NCBI GenBank assembly: GCA_017795085.1
Contig: CP051246.1
Coordinates: forward strand, 2,544,514 to 2,608,513
DNA length: 64,000 bases
Reading direction: 5' to 3'
Origin: Salegentibacter sp.
GTDB lineage: Bacteria > Bacteroidota > Bacteroidia > Flavobacteriales > Flavobacteriaceae
Shown here piece by piece: positions 44,606 through 53,086 of the stretch (its first letter is position 1; each line of letters begins with the position of its first letter). The notes beneath the pieces were generated by a model. The model was not told the origin of the DNA. It was given only the letters and a program-made list of their open reading frames with translations, and ran no database searches. The translations under genes and the position numbers were made by a program.

Positions 44606-45221
44606 ATGCTTCTATTCTACCTCATTACCCTCCTCTACCTTTTTTTATCATTACATTGATTTACGGTTGGAAAAAACTACCGACTTTTACTCCGGGTAAT
44701 TCCTCCCTCACTACCCAATTTTCCATCCTTATTCCTTATCGAAACGAAGCTGAAAACCTTCCCGGATTCCTTGAAAGCATTGAGTGTTTAAAATACCCTA
44801 AAGATAATTTTGAAATTCTGCTGGTAAATGATGAATCAGATGATAATTCAGAGGCTATTTGTAAAGCATTTGCCCAAACCCGGCACGAATTACAAATAAG
44901 TTTACTAAGCAATACTCGACAATCTAATTCTCCGAAAAAAGACGCGATTACTACTGCTGTAAAAAAAAGCAAGATTTGAATATATTCTCACCACCGATGC
45001 TGACTGCCTACTCCCTCAAACCTGGCTGCAAACTTATAATGATTTTATAAAGCACTCGGATGCAAAATTAATAGCCGGACCGGTAAGCCTTTTCCCTTGC
45101 CGAAGAGAAGAAAAAAAAAGATTCGAAAGCTTTCGAACTGCTGGATATTTTAAGTCTGCAGGCCAGCACGATAGCTGCTTTTGAAATTACACTCCCTTTT
45201 CGTTTTGGGCTTATTTCGTAG
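44606..45221 (+). pseudogene. Decayed family 2 glycosyltransferase
   Basis: The start ATG and first membrane helix (MLLFYLITLLYLF) are followed by three frame changes. Each lies at a homopolymer: seven T near 44640, eight A near 44961, nine A near 45112. Pieced together it reads LIYGWKKLPTF, SILIPYRNEAENLPGFL, ILLVNDESDD, then RFEYILTTDADCLLP, LIAGPVSL, then FELLDILSLQASTIAAFEI. The C-terminal half is missing and a stop falls at 45219-45221. The domain order resembles the intact glycosyltransferase at 32122-33225. Confidence 0.85.
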
Positions 45222-45440
45222 AGCCAGTCCTGTTCGGGATTTTTCACACTATTCCATTTAATCTGGTAGATGTGAAAATAAGAATATTTTTATTTGCTAA
45301 AAAACCACTCATGTTCTTCTTTATTACACAATTAATAACCGGGCAAACCCACGAGGTCTTTATCGGAAAAAAATTGATCAGAGTATTAAAGTCATTAACA
45401 GGAATAACAGATAACCAGTTTTAAAATCGCTATTTTGATA

Positions 45441-45776
45441 TCACCCAATTCTCAACCCGTTTTCAACCTTCATCCCCGGGTGAAGAAGCACGATATCATT
45501 TTCTTGTCCCACGGCTCCTAAAACCAGGCATTCACTCATGATATTTGCGATTTGTTTCTTCGGAAAATTGATTACCGCTACGATTTGCCGTTGAAGCAAG
45601 CCTTCTTTTTGATAACGTTTGGTAATTTGTGCAGAAGTTTTCCTAATTCCCAATTCTCCAAAATCTATTATCATTTGGTAAGCGGGATTTCTAGCTTCAG
45701 GGAAATCATTGACCTCAATTATGGTTCCTATACGCATTTCTACTTTTTCAAAATCGTTCCAGGAAATATGCTGCAT
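45441..45776 (-). CDS. csaA: tRNA-binding domain protein, CsaA type
   Basis: 111 residues, all one OB-fold tRNA-binding domain: ISWNDFEKVEMRIGTIIEV, MIIDFGELGIRKTSAQI, VAVINFPKKQIANIMSECLVLGA and VLLHPGMKVENGLRI. CsaA-type proteins are dimeric chaperone-like proteins that bind tRNA or nascent proteins. A dispersed 47-bp repeat lies 66 bp upstream of the start. Confidence 0.9.
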   Translation of the reverse strand: MQHISWNDFEKVEMRIGTIIEVNDFPEARNPAYQMIIDFGELGIRKTSAQITKRYQKEGLLQRQIVAVINFPKKQIANIMSECLVLGAVGQENDIVLLHPGMKVENGLRIG

Positions 45777-45842
45777 AATAATTTTTTATTTTGAGTAAAT
45801 TAGTAAATTATCCTGAGGTAAGTTTATAAGATAAACATCTTT

Positions 45843-45889
45843 ATTCGAGACAAGCCTCAGCGCATTTAAATCTCGATTATCGAGTAAAA
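45843..45889. repeat. Dispersed 47-bp palindromic repeat, copy 2
   Basis: Matches 39217-39263 at 41 of 47 bases. It includes the small palindrome CTCGAT-T-ATCGAG. Here it is intergenic, between csaA and a thioredoxin-fold gene. Confidence 0.8.
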
Positions 45890-45933
45890 CTACTTCTATT
45901 AGAATTTGTAAATTTATACAAAAAACAATTATT

Positions 45934-46500
45934 ATGGCCGAAACCGCCTCTACTATGATTCCTCTGGGCAGCAAAGCCCCGGATTTTAAACTTCGGGATG
46001 TGATTTCAGGAAATCTTTTCAGTTTAAATGATTTGAGGGGTCCTAAAGGAACATTACTGATGTTTATCTGTAACCATTGCCCTTTTGTTAAACATGTAAA
46101 TGAAGAAATTGTAAGGCTCGCCGGTGATTATCGCGTGTTGGGTTTCGGATTTGCCGCTATTATGAGTAATGACGTTGAAAATTATCCGGCAGATCATCCT
46201 GATAATATGCAGGAAACCGCTCGAAAACATCAATATTCCTTCCCTTATCTTTATGATGAATCGCAAGAAGTGGCCAGGGCTTATAAAGCAGCCTGTACTC
46301 CCGATTTTTATCTTTTCGATGAAGAATTAAAACTGATTTACCGCGGGCAACTGGACGATTCCCGCCCGGGTAACGGCATTCCGATTAACGGCAGGGATTT
46401 ACGTGAGGCCATGGATGCGGTTTTAAACAATAGAAAAGTTTCTGAACAGCAAAAACCCAGCATCGGATGTAATATTAAATGGAAATATCTGGCTAGTTAA
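45934..46500 (+). CDS. Thioredoxin-fold protein (AhpC/TSA-like), cytoplasmic
   Basis: 188 residues, no signal peptide. Fold text: PLGSKAPDFKLRDV, MFICNHCPFVKHV with Cys46 and Cys49 (CNHC), then ACTPDFYLFDEELKLIYRG and GCNIKWK at the end. This is the widespread redoxin-like family with a CxxC site, thought to be a thiol reductase. Its target is unknown. A peroxiredoxin gene follows 181 bp downstream, which suggests oxidative-stress duties. Confidence 0.85.
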   Translation: MAETASTMIPLGSKAPDFKLRDVISGNLFSLNDLRGPKGTLLMFICNHCPFVKHVNEEIVRLAGDYRVLGFGFAAIMSNDVENYPADHPDNMQETARKHQYSFPYLYDESQEVARAYKAACTPDFYLFDEELKLIYRGQLDDSRPGNGIPINGRDLREAMDAVLNNRKVSEQQKPSIGCNIKWKYLAS

Positions 46501-46681
46501 AATTAAAAGAAAACTGTCATACAGCACGATAATGCTCTAACTAACTTTCAGTTATTTTAAATCTTGAAATGATTATTAGTTAAGTTTATCACAAACTATA
46601 TAATTCCTATTAGTATAATAGGTTATTTTGGAATTCATTTTTTAAATTTAAGCATCAAAAAAACTAAAAAAATATAGCGAT

Positions 46682-47323
46682 ATGAGTAGTTTGAAATTAG
46701 GAGATAAAGCACCAAATTTTGATGCCGAAACTTCAGAAGGAAAAATAAATTTTTATGATTATTTGGGAGACAGTTGGGGAATTTTATTCTCTCACCCTGC
46801 AGATTATACACCGGTATGTACCACTGAACTCGGTACCGTAGCCAAGTATAAAGATGAATTTGAGAAGCGAAACACCAAAGTTTTAGCGCTAAGTGTAGAT
46901 GGTTTGGAATCTCATAAAGGCTGGATTAGCGATATTAACGAAACACAAAACACCAGCGTTAATTTCCCGATTATTGCCGATGAAGACAAAAAGGTTTCCA
47001 ACCTGTATGAAATGATTCATCCTAAAGCCAATGATACCCTTACCGTACGTTCTGTATATGTAATCGCACCCGACAAAACCATTAAATTAATGATTACTTA
47101 CCCGGCAAGCACTGGAAGGAATTTTGATGAATTGCTACGGGTAATTGATTCCTTGCAGCTCACTGCATACCAAAAAGTAGCTACTCCGGCAAATTGGAAA
47201 CAAGGAGATGATGTGGTTATTAGCCCGGCGGTTTCTAATGAAGATGCCGAAAAGATGTTCCCTAAGGGGTTTAAGGTTGTAAAACCATATTTAAGAACGA
47301 CTCCACAGCCTGATGCTAAGTAA
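46682..47323 (+). CDS. 1-Cys peroxiredoxin (Prx6 type)
   Basis: 213 residues. Peroxidatic Cys46 is in HPADYTPVCTTELG. The long C-terminal domain of Prx6 is present (TAYQKVATPANWKQGDDVVISP, MFPKGF, KPYLRTTPQP). It reduces hydrogen peroxide and lipid peroxides. It is a single gene, convergent with the PPIase gene, with a three-stem palindromic element between them. Confidence 0.94.
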   Translation: MSSLKLGDKAPNFDAETSEGKINFYDYLGDSWGILFSHPADYTPVCTTELGTVAKYKDEFEKRNTKVLALSVDGLESHKGWISDINETQNTSVNFPIIADEDKKVSNLYEMIHPKANDTLTVRSVYVIAPDKTIKLMITYPASTGRNFDELLRVIDSLQLTAYQKVATPANWKQGDDVVISPAVSNEDAEKMFPKGFKVVKPYLRTTPQPDAK

Positions 47324-47356
47324 GTTTTGAAATAGTTTTAGAAAGATTATTAGAAA

Positions 47357-47481
47357 AACAAGGTCTGAAAAGTTCTTAATGTTGTCATCCTGAATTTATT
47401 TCAGGATCTAAAATGTTGATAGTAACAATTTAGAAGCTGAAACGAGTTCAGCTTGACGAAATGATTTTTTCAGACCTTGTT
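47357..47481. repeat. 125-bp three-stem palindromic element (MITE/REP-like)
   Basis: Perfect 15-bp inverted ends: AACAAGGTCTGAAAA (47357-47371) and TTTTCAGACCTTGTT (47467-47481). Inside are two hairpins: ATCCTGAA...TTCAGGAT and AAGCTGAA...TTCAGCTT. The words GTCATCCTGAAT and TCAGCTTGACG are typical of dispersed intergenic repeats in Flavobacteriaceae. It lies between convergent genes and could also act as a two-way terminator. Confidence 0.85.
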
Positions 47482-47506
47482 ATAATCTCTCCACTTTGAA
47501 GGGAGC

Positions 47507-48439
47507 TTATTTCACTTCTACCAGCTCTACATCAAAAACCAAACTGGCATTTGGTGGAATTACACCTGCCGCACCACGTTCTCCATAAGCTAAATGAGAT
47601 GGAATAACCAACCTTGCCTGGCCACCTTCATTAAGTAATTGAATACCTTCGTCCCAACCGGGGATTACATGCCCCACTCCAATTGGAAACTCCAAAGCTT
47701 GTCCGCGTTTATAAGAGGAATCAAAAACTGTCCCGTCAGCCAGCATCCCTTTATAGTGTACGGCTACGGTTTTCCCTTTTTCAGCAGAAGCACCATTCCC
47801 TTGTTTTTCTATTTTATAGCGCAAGCCGTTATCAGAAACTTTAAAGCCCTGAGATAATTTTCCTAAAAGCTCGTCTTCCTGTTTTTTAGCAGCGGCTTCG
47901 CGTTCGGCTTTTGCGCCGTTAAAAATCCTAAAAGATTCTACCGCATTAAAATTCTCAGCTTCCTCACCTAGTCTTACAATTTCCAGGCGTTCAATTTCAT
48001 CGCCTTGTTCTATGGCATCTACCACATCCTGGCCTTCCAGAACACTCCCGAAAATTGCGTGTTTTCCGTCTAACCACGGTGTTTCTGTATGGGTTATAAA
48101 AAACTGACTCCCGTTAGTTCCCGGGCCGGCATTGGCCATAGAAAGTTTCCCGGGGGAATCGTGTTTTAGCTCCGGGTGAATTTCATCTTCAAATTTATAC
48201 CCAGGGCCACCAATTCCGCTACCTTGAGGATCACCTCCCTGAATCATAAAATTAGGGATTACCCTGTGGAATTTTAATCCGTCATAATAAGGTTTTCCCT
48301 GAGGAAAGGCCTTATTTTCAAGGTTTCCTTCAGCAAGGCCCACAAAATTACCTACTGTTCCCGGTGCCTTTTCAAATTCCAGCTCTGCCAGGATTTCTCC
48401 TTTAGTTGTATGGAATTTAGCATATAATCCGTCGTTCAT
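47507..48439 (-). CDS. Peptidyl-prolyl isomerase: cyclophilin-FKBP fusion
   Basis: 310 residues from the ATG at 48439. A start 12 codons earlier would lie above a TATCTTTG box (minus strand, 48462-48469). The cyclophilin domain at about 1-150 has [19 protein letters not shown] and [10 protein letters not shown] helical linker (about 160-200) is rich in A, E and K. The FKBP domain at about 205-310 has [19 protein letters not shown] and [20 protein letters not shown]. Such dual-family immunophilins are known from Flavobacterium. Without a signal peptide it is cytoplasmic, probably a foldase. Confidence 0.93.
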   Translation of the reverse strand: MNDGLYAKFHTTKGEILAELEFEKAPGTVGNFVGLAEGNLENKAFPQGKPYYDGLKFHRVIPNFMIQGGDPQGSGIGGPGYKFEDEIHPELKHDSPGKLSMANAGPGTNGSQFFITHTETPWLDGKHAIFGSVLEGQDVVDAIEQGDEIERLEIVRLGEEAENFNAVESFRIFNGAKAEREAAAKKQEDELLGKLSQGFKVSDNGLRYKIEKQGNGASAEKGKTVAVHYKGMLADGTVFDSSYKRGQALEFPIGVGHVIPGWDEGIQLLNEGGQARLVIPSHLAYGERGAAGVIPPNASLVFDVELVEVK

Positions 48440-48461
48440 TTTCTTAAATTTTAATGAATTG

Positions 48462-48469
48462 CAAAGATA
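48462..48469 (-). promoter_or_regulatory. Possible -7 box of the PPIase gene
   Basis: CAAAGATA reads TATCTTTG on the minus strand (consensus TAnnTTTG), 22 bp before the chosen start. No TTG at 17-23 bp further upstream was found. Confidence 0.4.
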
Positions 48470-48488
48470 AGGCATTTAGAGCAAAAGC

Positions 48489-50117
48489 CTAATACACCTT
48501 CTCTCCCTGTACATAAGTTTCAAGTACGTTTACCTCCGAAATTTCAGCAGTATCGATTTCCATAATATCTTTATCGAGAATGATAAAATCGGCAAATTTC
48601 CCGGCTTCAATACTTCCTTTCTCCTCTTCTTCAAAATTGGAATAAGCCGCCCAAATCGTCATTCCCTTCAAGGTTTCCTCGCGGGAAAGCGCTTCTTTTT
48701 TCATAAACCCACCGTCAGGAAAATTATTGGTGTCTTTTCGGGCAACAGCAGCGTAAAACGTAAGAAACGGACTCACTTCTTCTACCGGAAAATCGGTTCC
48801 CAGGGCTACAATTCCGGCCTGCTTAAGTAATTTTTTATTAGCATAAGCTCCCTGCAGACGTTCTTTCCCCAATCGATCTTCAGCCCAATACATATCACTT
48901 GTTGCGTGAGTGGGCTGCACTGAAGGAATTATATTCTTACTGAAATATTTGAAATCTTCTTCATCAATAACCTGTGAATGTTCTACCCGCCAACGTCGAT
49001 CTTCCTCTTTGTTAAGTAACTTATCATAAGTTTCCAAAACCAGATAATTTGCAGAATCGCCTATGGCGTGGGTATTTAACTGAAATTTTGAATTTGCTAC
49101 ACGTTCTGCCGTTTCTTTAAAATCTTTCACCGGGGAAAGCAAAGCCCCATAATGTCCCGTCTTGTCTGAATAGGCTTCTTTAAGTGCTGCTCCTCTTGAG
49201 CCTAAAGCGCCATCACCATAAAACTTAACCGAGCGCACATTTAATTTTTCCGTTTTATAAGGACCTTTATCAAGATAATGGTCAAGGTTTTCCTCAGTAT
49301 TGCTCAGCATCGCATAAATACGAATTTTCAAATCCCCGGCCTGATGCAAACTATCCATCAGTTCTATGATTTCACGATCAATCCCGGCATCATCTACTGT
49401 TGTAAGCCCATAACTTAATGCTATTTCCTGAGCCGCAAGTAAAGCATCAACCTGAGTTTGGCGAGATGGTTCCGGTTGTGCATTGACAATTAAAGCCATA
49501 GGATTATCGATGATAATTCCCGTAAGCTCTCCATTTTTTTGTTCAATGTCACCACCCTCAAAAGGAGTTTTAGTCGTAATCCCTGCTTCATCAAGAGCCG
49601 CCTGATTGGCAAGTAAAGCGTGCCCGTCAATGCGAGTAATAGCAATAGGCGTATTGGGAAATAATTGGTCTAAAATATCTTTAGTTGGAAATTCCTGTAT
49701 CTCCCAGTCATTCTGGTCCCACCCCCAGCCTGTGATAAATGCTCGGTTATTCTCTTCCTGAAAATCCACGATTCGCTGTACTACTTCTTTAAAACTCCTG
49801 GTGCCGCTAAGTTCTACCCGCTCCTGCTGAAGTCCCAGGCGGTAAAAATGGGCATGAGCATCTATAAAACCGGGAAATACCGGCTTCCCGTTCGCATCCA
49901 ATTCTTCTTTAGGCTTATATTTTTTACGTAAATCATCTGCATTTCCGGTTGCAAGAAACTTTCCGTCTTTAACCACAAATGCTTCGGTGGTTTCAAGACT
50001 ATCGTTTACCGTATAGATTCGCGCATTAAAAAGCAATAAATCGACTTCTTGTTTTTCTTCGGAATTACAGGCTAACGTTAAGCTCAAAATTCCAAATAGG
50101 TAGAATATCTTTTTCAT
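48489..50117 (-). CDS. Amidohydrolase lipoprotein (YtcJ-like, amidohydrolase_3)
   Basis: 542 residues. The lipoprotein signal ends in TLAC (Cys17). The metal-dependent hydrolase fold shows LLLFNARIYTVNDS, PGFIDAHAHFYRLG (metal His pair), ITGWGWDQNDW, LNTHAIGDSANYLVLETYDK, HSQVIDEEDF and ALGTDFPVEEVSP. It ends ADFIILDKDI. The substrate is unknown. It is exported and anchored. It is followed closely by the PPIase gene on the same strand, which seems to have its own promoter. Confidence 0.9.
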   Translation of the reverse strand: MKKIFYLFGILSLTLACNSEEKQEVDLLLFNARIYTVNDSLETTEAFVVKDGKFLATGNADDLRKKYKPKEELDANGKPVFPGFIDAHAHFYRLGLQQERVELSGTRSFKEVVQRIVDFQEENNRAFITGWGWDQNDWEIQEFPTKDILDQLFPNTPIAITRIDGHALLANQAALDEAGITTKTPFEGGDIEQKNGELTGIIIDNPMALIVNAQPEPSRQTQVDALLAAQEIALSYGLTTVDDAGIDREIIELMDSLHQAGDLKIRIYAMLSNTEENLDHYLDKGPYKTEKLNVRSVKFYGDGALGSRGAALKEAYSDKTGHYGALLSPVKDFKETAERVANSKFQLNTHAIGDSANYLVLETYDKLLNKEEDRRWRVEHSQVIDEEDFKYFSKNIIPSVQPTHATSDMYWAEDRLGKERLQGAYANKKLLKQAGIVALGTDFPVEEVSPFLTFYAAVARKDTNNFPDGGFMKKEALSREETLKGMTIWAAYSNFEEEEKGSIEAGKFADFIILDKDIMEIDTAEISEVNVLETYVQGEKVY

Positions 50118-50292
50118 TAGTGGGGTATTTAGGTTAAAAATATAAAATAACCCTATTAAAAGAAGGTTTTACAGAAAACATTTTAAAGCAAATGCTTATC
50201 AAACAAGTATGAAAAAGTCCTTAGTAGATCTGATATAACACCTGGCGAACTTTTCAAAAAACAAGGTATAGGTATAAAATTTTGACATAAAA

Positions 50293-50323
50293 AAATCCCT
50301 ACAGCAGGCTTACTATGGGATTT
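50293..50323 (-). terminator. Hairpin terminator after tRNA-Val copy nearer the left
   Basis: AAATCCC (50293-50299) pairs with GGGATTT (50317-50323). The A-run at 50288-50295 gives U residues on the minus strand. It lies 12 bp after the tRNA. Confidence 0.7.
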
Positions 50324-50334
50324 GAGGATAAAAG

Positions 50335-50409
50335 TGGGCGCGAAGGGATTCGAACCCCTGACCCCTTGGGTGTAAACCAAGTGCTCTGAACCAACTGAGC
50401 TACGCGCCC
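50335..50409 (-). tRNA. tRNA-Val (anticodon TAC), copy 1
   Basis: Acceptor stem GGGCGCG/CGCGCCC with discriminator A. D-arm AGCTCAGTTGGTTCAGAGC. Anticodon stem CTTGG/CCAAG with loop TTTACAC and anticodon TAC. T-arm AGGGGTTCGAATCCCT. Identical in sequence to the copy at 50504-50578. Confidence 0.96.
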
Positions 50410-50466
50410 TAAAATTTCAATAAATTTGATTTTTTTAATAAAAAACCAATCAATCTTTTATTAAAA

Positions 50467-50492
50467 AAGGCCTCCTTCTTTTTGGAAGCCTT
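50467..50492 (-). terminator. Hairpin between the two tRNA-Val genes
   Basis: AAGGC-C-TCC (50467-50475) faces GGA-A-GCCTT (50484-50492) with one mismatch. The A-run before 50468 gives a U-tract on the minus strand. It may end transcription of the second tRNA, or be partly read through to the first, which has no clear promoter of its own. Confidence 0.65.
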
Positions 50493-50503
50493 CTGAATGG
50501 TAG

Positions 50504-50578
50504 TGGGCGCGAAGGGATTCGAACCCCTGACCCCTTGGGTGTAAACCAAGTGCTCTGAACCAACTGAGCTACGCGCCC
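50504..50578 (-). tRNA. tRNA-Val (anticodon TAC), copy 2
   Basis: Same 75-nt sequence as the copy at 50335-50409, including anticodon TAC and discriminator A. A full promoter lies just upstream on the minus strand. Confidence 0.96.
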
Positions 50579-50595
50579 ATTCTCTAATGCGGATG

Positions 50596-50627
50596 CAAAT
50601 ATATACTAGTTTTTGAATTGCGCCAAG
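50596..50627 (-). promoter_or_regulatory. Promoter of the tRNA-Val pair
   Basis: On the minus strand, CTTG (TTG at 50626-50624) and TATATTTG (50603-50596) are separated by 20 bp. The tRNA begins 17 bp downstream of the -7 box. Confidence 0.8.
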
Positions 50628-50642
50628 AAAAAATTAAAAAAA

Positions 50643-51863
50643 TCAAATTATTTCTGCCACCGTAAAAGTACTCCCCCCTATAAACACTAAATCTTCATCT
50701 AATGCTTTATCAAGCGCCGATTGATAAGCTTTTGAAACTGAATTATATATCTTTCCTTTCAAATCAAAAGCCTGAGCTGACTTTGCTAAATCTTCTGCAG
50801 CAAGTCCTCTTGGGATTTCCGGTTTAGAAAAGTAATAAATCGCCTCTTTAGGCAACAAAGGAAGAATATCATCGAGTTTTTTATCGGCTACTACACCAAA
50901 TACAATATGAAGTCGGTTAAATTTTTCTTTTCTTAATTGTGTTATTACCAGCTTTAAACCTTCACGATTATGAGCCGTATCACAAATCACTTTAGGTTTT
51001 TGCTGTAAAATATCCCAACGGCCTTGCAATGATGTATGCAATTTCACATTATTCAATCCGTTTTTCAAGCATTCCTCAGGAATTCCCCAGCCCTTCTCTC
51101 TTAAAACCTTTACAGCAGCCAAAACGCTTTTTATATTTTTATTCTGATAATTTCCCTTTAGATCGGTTTCGTATTTTTCGAATTTCAGGTCTTGTGCAAA
51201 TATTAATTCTGAATTTCGTTCAGCAGCAATTTCAGTAAAAACAGGTGTGGTAGACTTTTGCTTTTCACCTATAATTACCGGAATATTGTTTTTAATAACC
51301 CCGGCCTTTTCTCCGGCAATTTCCCGTAAAGAATTTCCCAGAAACTGCGTATGGTCTAAGCCTATATTGGTAATGACAGAAACTTCAGGTTGGATAATAT
51401 TAGTTGAATCGAGCCTGCCCCCCATTCCCACTTCAATTACTGCTATATCCACCTCTTCACCTGCAAAGTAACTGAAAGCCAGGCCAACGCTCATCTCAAA
51501 AAAGGAAAGTTTATTTTCGGTTAAAAAAGTATGATGATTTTCAACAAACTCAATCACCGATTTTTCATCGATCATTTGCCCGTTAATCTTAATTCGCTCC
51601 CGAAAATCTTTTAAATGCGGAGAAGTATACAAACCAACTTTGTAGCCGGCTTCCTGTAAAACCGAAGCAAGCATATGACTGGTAGAGCCTTTGCCATTGG
51701 TTCCGGCAACATGTACACTCTTAAAATTCTTTTCAGGATGGTTTAGGTGTCCGGCAAGTTTATTGGTGCGGCCAAGGTCTTTTTTAAAAGCATCTTTGCC
51801 CACCCGTTGAAACATAGGCAACTGCTGAAACATCCATTCAACAGTTTCTTTGTAGGTGCTCAC
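50643..51863 (-). CDS. folC: Folylpolyglutamate synthase/dihydrofolate synthase
   Basis: 406 residues. ATP-binding GTNGKGSTSHMLASVLQ, then LYTSPHLKDFRERI, EVGMGGRLDSTN, TNIGLDHTQFLG, AGEKAGVIK and CDTAHNREGL are the Mur-ligase-like FolC motifs. It adds glutamate to folates in the cytoplasm. It follows tonB by 1 bp, so it is part of the exbB-exbD-tonB-folC unit. Confidence 0.95.
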   Translation of the reverse strand: MSTYKETVEWMFQQLPMFQRVGKDAFKKDLGRTNKLAGHLNHPEKNFKSVHVAGTNGKGSTSHMLASVLQEAGYKVGLYTSPHLKDFRERIKINGQMIDEKSVIEFVENHHTFLTENKLSFFEMSVGLAFSYFAGEEVDIAVIEVGMGGRLDSTNIIQPEVSVITNIGLDHTQFLGNSLREIAGEKAGVIKNNIPVIIGEKQKSTTPVFTEIAAERNSELIFAQDLKFEKYETDLKGNYQNKNIKSVLAAVKVLREKGWGIPEECLKNGLNNVKLHTSLQGRWDILQQKPKVICDTAHNREGLKLVITQLRKEKFNRLHIVFGVVADKKLDDILPLLPKEAIYYFSKPEIPRGLAAEDLAKSAQAFDLKGKIYNSVSKAYQSALDKALDEDLVFIGGSTFTVAEII

Positions 51864-51864
51864 G

Positions 51865-52692
51865 TTATTCTGAAAGTTTAAAATTGTAGATAATTGTTCC
51901 TACCTGTCGGGAAGGTGCATTTTCATCACTGTTAAACCGGGTAGCCATTGCAGCTCTTCGGGCAGGATCGGTTAAACAGGACGCGTTATTAGTAGTCCCC
52001 TTTACACCGGGAGTCGCCTCAATTACATTTCCATTACGGTCTACTTCTATACGCACTACCACTATTCCCGATTCATTACAATCCTGAACAAACTTTTCTT
52101 TGTTCAATGCACGACGGCCACCTAATCGATAATTCCCATCCCCATCCAGGCCGGTACCATTTCCGTAATAAGAGCTGGCATTGGGATCTCCATTAGGGTC
52201 TCCTTTATCACCTGCCAAATCATCGTCTCCCTCTCCTCCATCAGCAGAGCCAGTTTGCTCGGGCCCGTTTAAAATACTGCTCATCGCATCGGTAGTTGAT
52301 TTATCGGGTTGTGGCTCGGGTTCTTCTACAGGCTCCTCCTCTTCCGGTTCTTCTTCAGGCTCATCTTCCTGCACAGGCTTAGGTTCTTCTTTTTTTTCAA
52401 TAACCGGTGCTTCTTCGATTTCCTGAGTTACTACCTCTTCTTCTACTACGGGTTCAGGTTCGGTTTGGGTTTCGGGCTGCGTGGTTTCCTGAGGTGCAGA
52501 TTCTACCGGCTCGGTAGGCTGCTCGTTCCCGGAACCTACTTCCGAAGTACCAAAATTAATAGCAATTCCGTCTTCCGGAGGCGGGTCCAAGTAAGTAAAA
52601 CCCAAAAACAACAATAAAATAATCAATACCACGTGCAGGACCACGGTAATGGTAAAAGATTTTTTCTCGTGTTTTGTTTCTAAAAAAGCCAT
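51865..52692 (-). CDS. tonB: TonB-like energy transducer
   Basis: 275 residues. A single N-terminal membrane anchor (ITVVLHVVLIILLLFLGF, about 15-32) is followed by a long Pro/Glu-rich spacer (about 55-140; VEEPEPQPDK) that spans the periplasm. The C-terminal domain is short (about 195-275; GIVVVRIEVDRNGNVIEATPG). It passes proton-motive force from ExbBD to outer-membrane transporters. The gene order after exbB and exbD confirms the role. Confidence 0.9.
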   Translation of the reverse strand: MAFLETKHEKKSFTITVVLHVVLIILLLFLGFTYLDPPPEDGIAINFGTSEVGSGNEQPTEPVESAPQETTQPETQTEPEPVVEEEVVTQEIEEAPVIEKKEEPKPVQEDEPEEEPEEEEPVEEPEPQPDKSTTDAMSSILNGPEQTGSADGGEGDDDLAGDKGDPNGDPNASSYYGNGTGLDGDGNYRLGGRRALNKEKFVQDCNESGIVVVRIEVDRNGNVIEATPGVKGTTNNASCLTDPARRAAMATRFNSDENAPSRQVGTIIYNFKLSE

Positions 52693-53085
52693 TTATTCAG
52701 GTTTTACGGCCAATACAATTTTATAGTTATTTCTGTTGGCAATATCCATCACATTTACGGCCCGCTCAATAGGCACTCCTTCTTCAGCTCTTAGAATAAT
52801 AGTAGGGTTTTCCTCATCGGCCAGACGTTGTTTTAGAGTGCTTTCCAAAGCGCTACTGCTTACTCGCTCTTCATTTATATAAAATTGAAGATCTTTTGTG
52901 ATACTCACCGCAATATTTTGCTGGGTGGTTGTTTTTCCCTTGGCTTTGGGCAAAATTAAATCGAGCGCTTCAGGAGTTATTACCGGTGAAGTGAGCATAA
53001 AAAAGATGAGCAAAAGAAAGACAATATCTGTCATCGAGCTCATGCTAAACTCCGGGCTTATTTTATTTCGGCCTCTTAAATTCAT
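52693..53085 (-). CDS. exbD: ExbD/TolR-family biopolymer transport protein
   Basis: 130 residues. The N-terminal cytoplasmic tail (RGRNKISPEFSMSSMTD) leads into one membrane helix beginning DIVFLLLIFFMLTSPVI, in which the Asp near residue 21 is the proton carrier. A periplasmic domain follows (VSITKDLQFYINEERV, PTIILRAEEGVPIERAVNVMD). It works with ExbB. The tonB start is directly adjacent. Confidence 0.94.
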   Translation of the reverse strand: MNLRGRNKISPEFSMSSMTDIVFLLLIFFMLTSPVITPEALDLILPKAKGKTTTQQNIAVSITKDLQFYINEERVSSSALESTLKQRLADEENPTIILRAEEGVPIERAVNVMDIANRNNYKIVLAVKPE

Positions 53086-53086
53086 A

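Noticed and set aside
45786..45974. Possible small protein upstream of csaA
   Set aside because: Most of it is the translation of the 47-bp repeat, and it overlaps the thioredoxin-fold gene start; the shared text with the LpxK N-terminus comes from the repeat, not from homology.
50183..50380. Open frame across tRNA-Val copy 1
   Set aside because: It is an accidental frame through a tRNA gene, with text typical of translated tRNA.
52181..52617. Ser-rich and Phe-rich frames opposite tonB
   Set aside because: They are antisense shadows of the Pro/Glu-rich TonB spacer.
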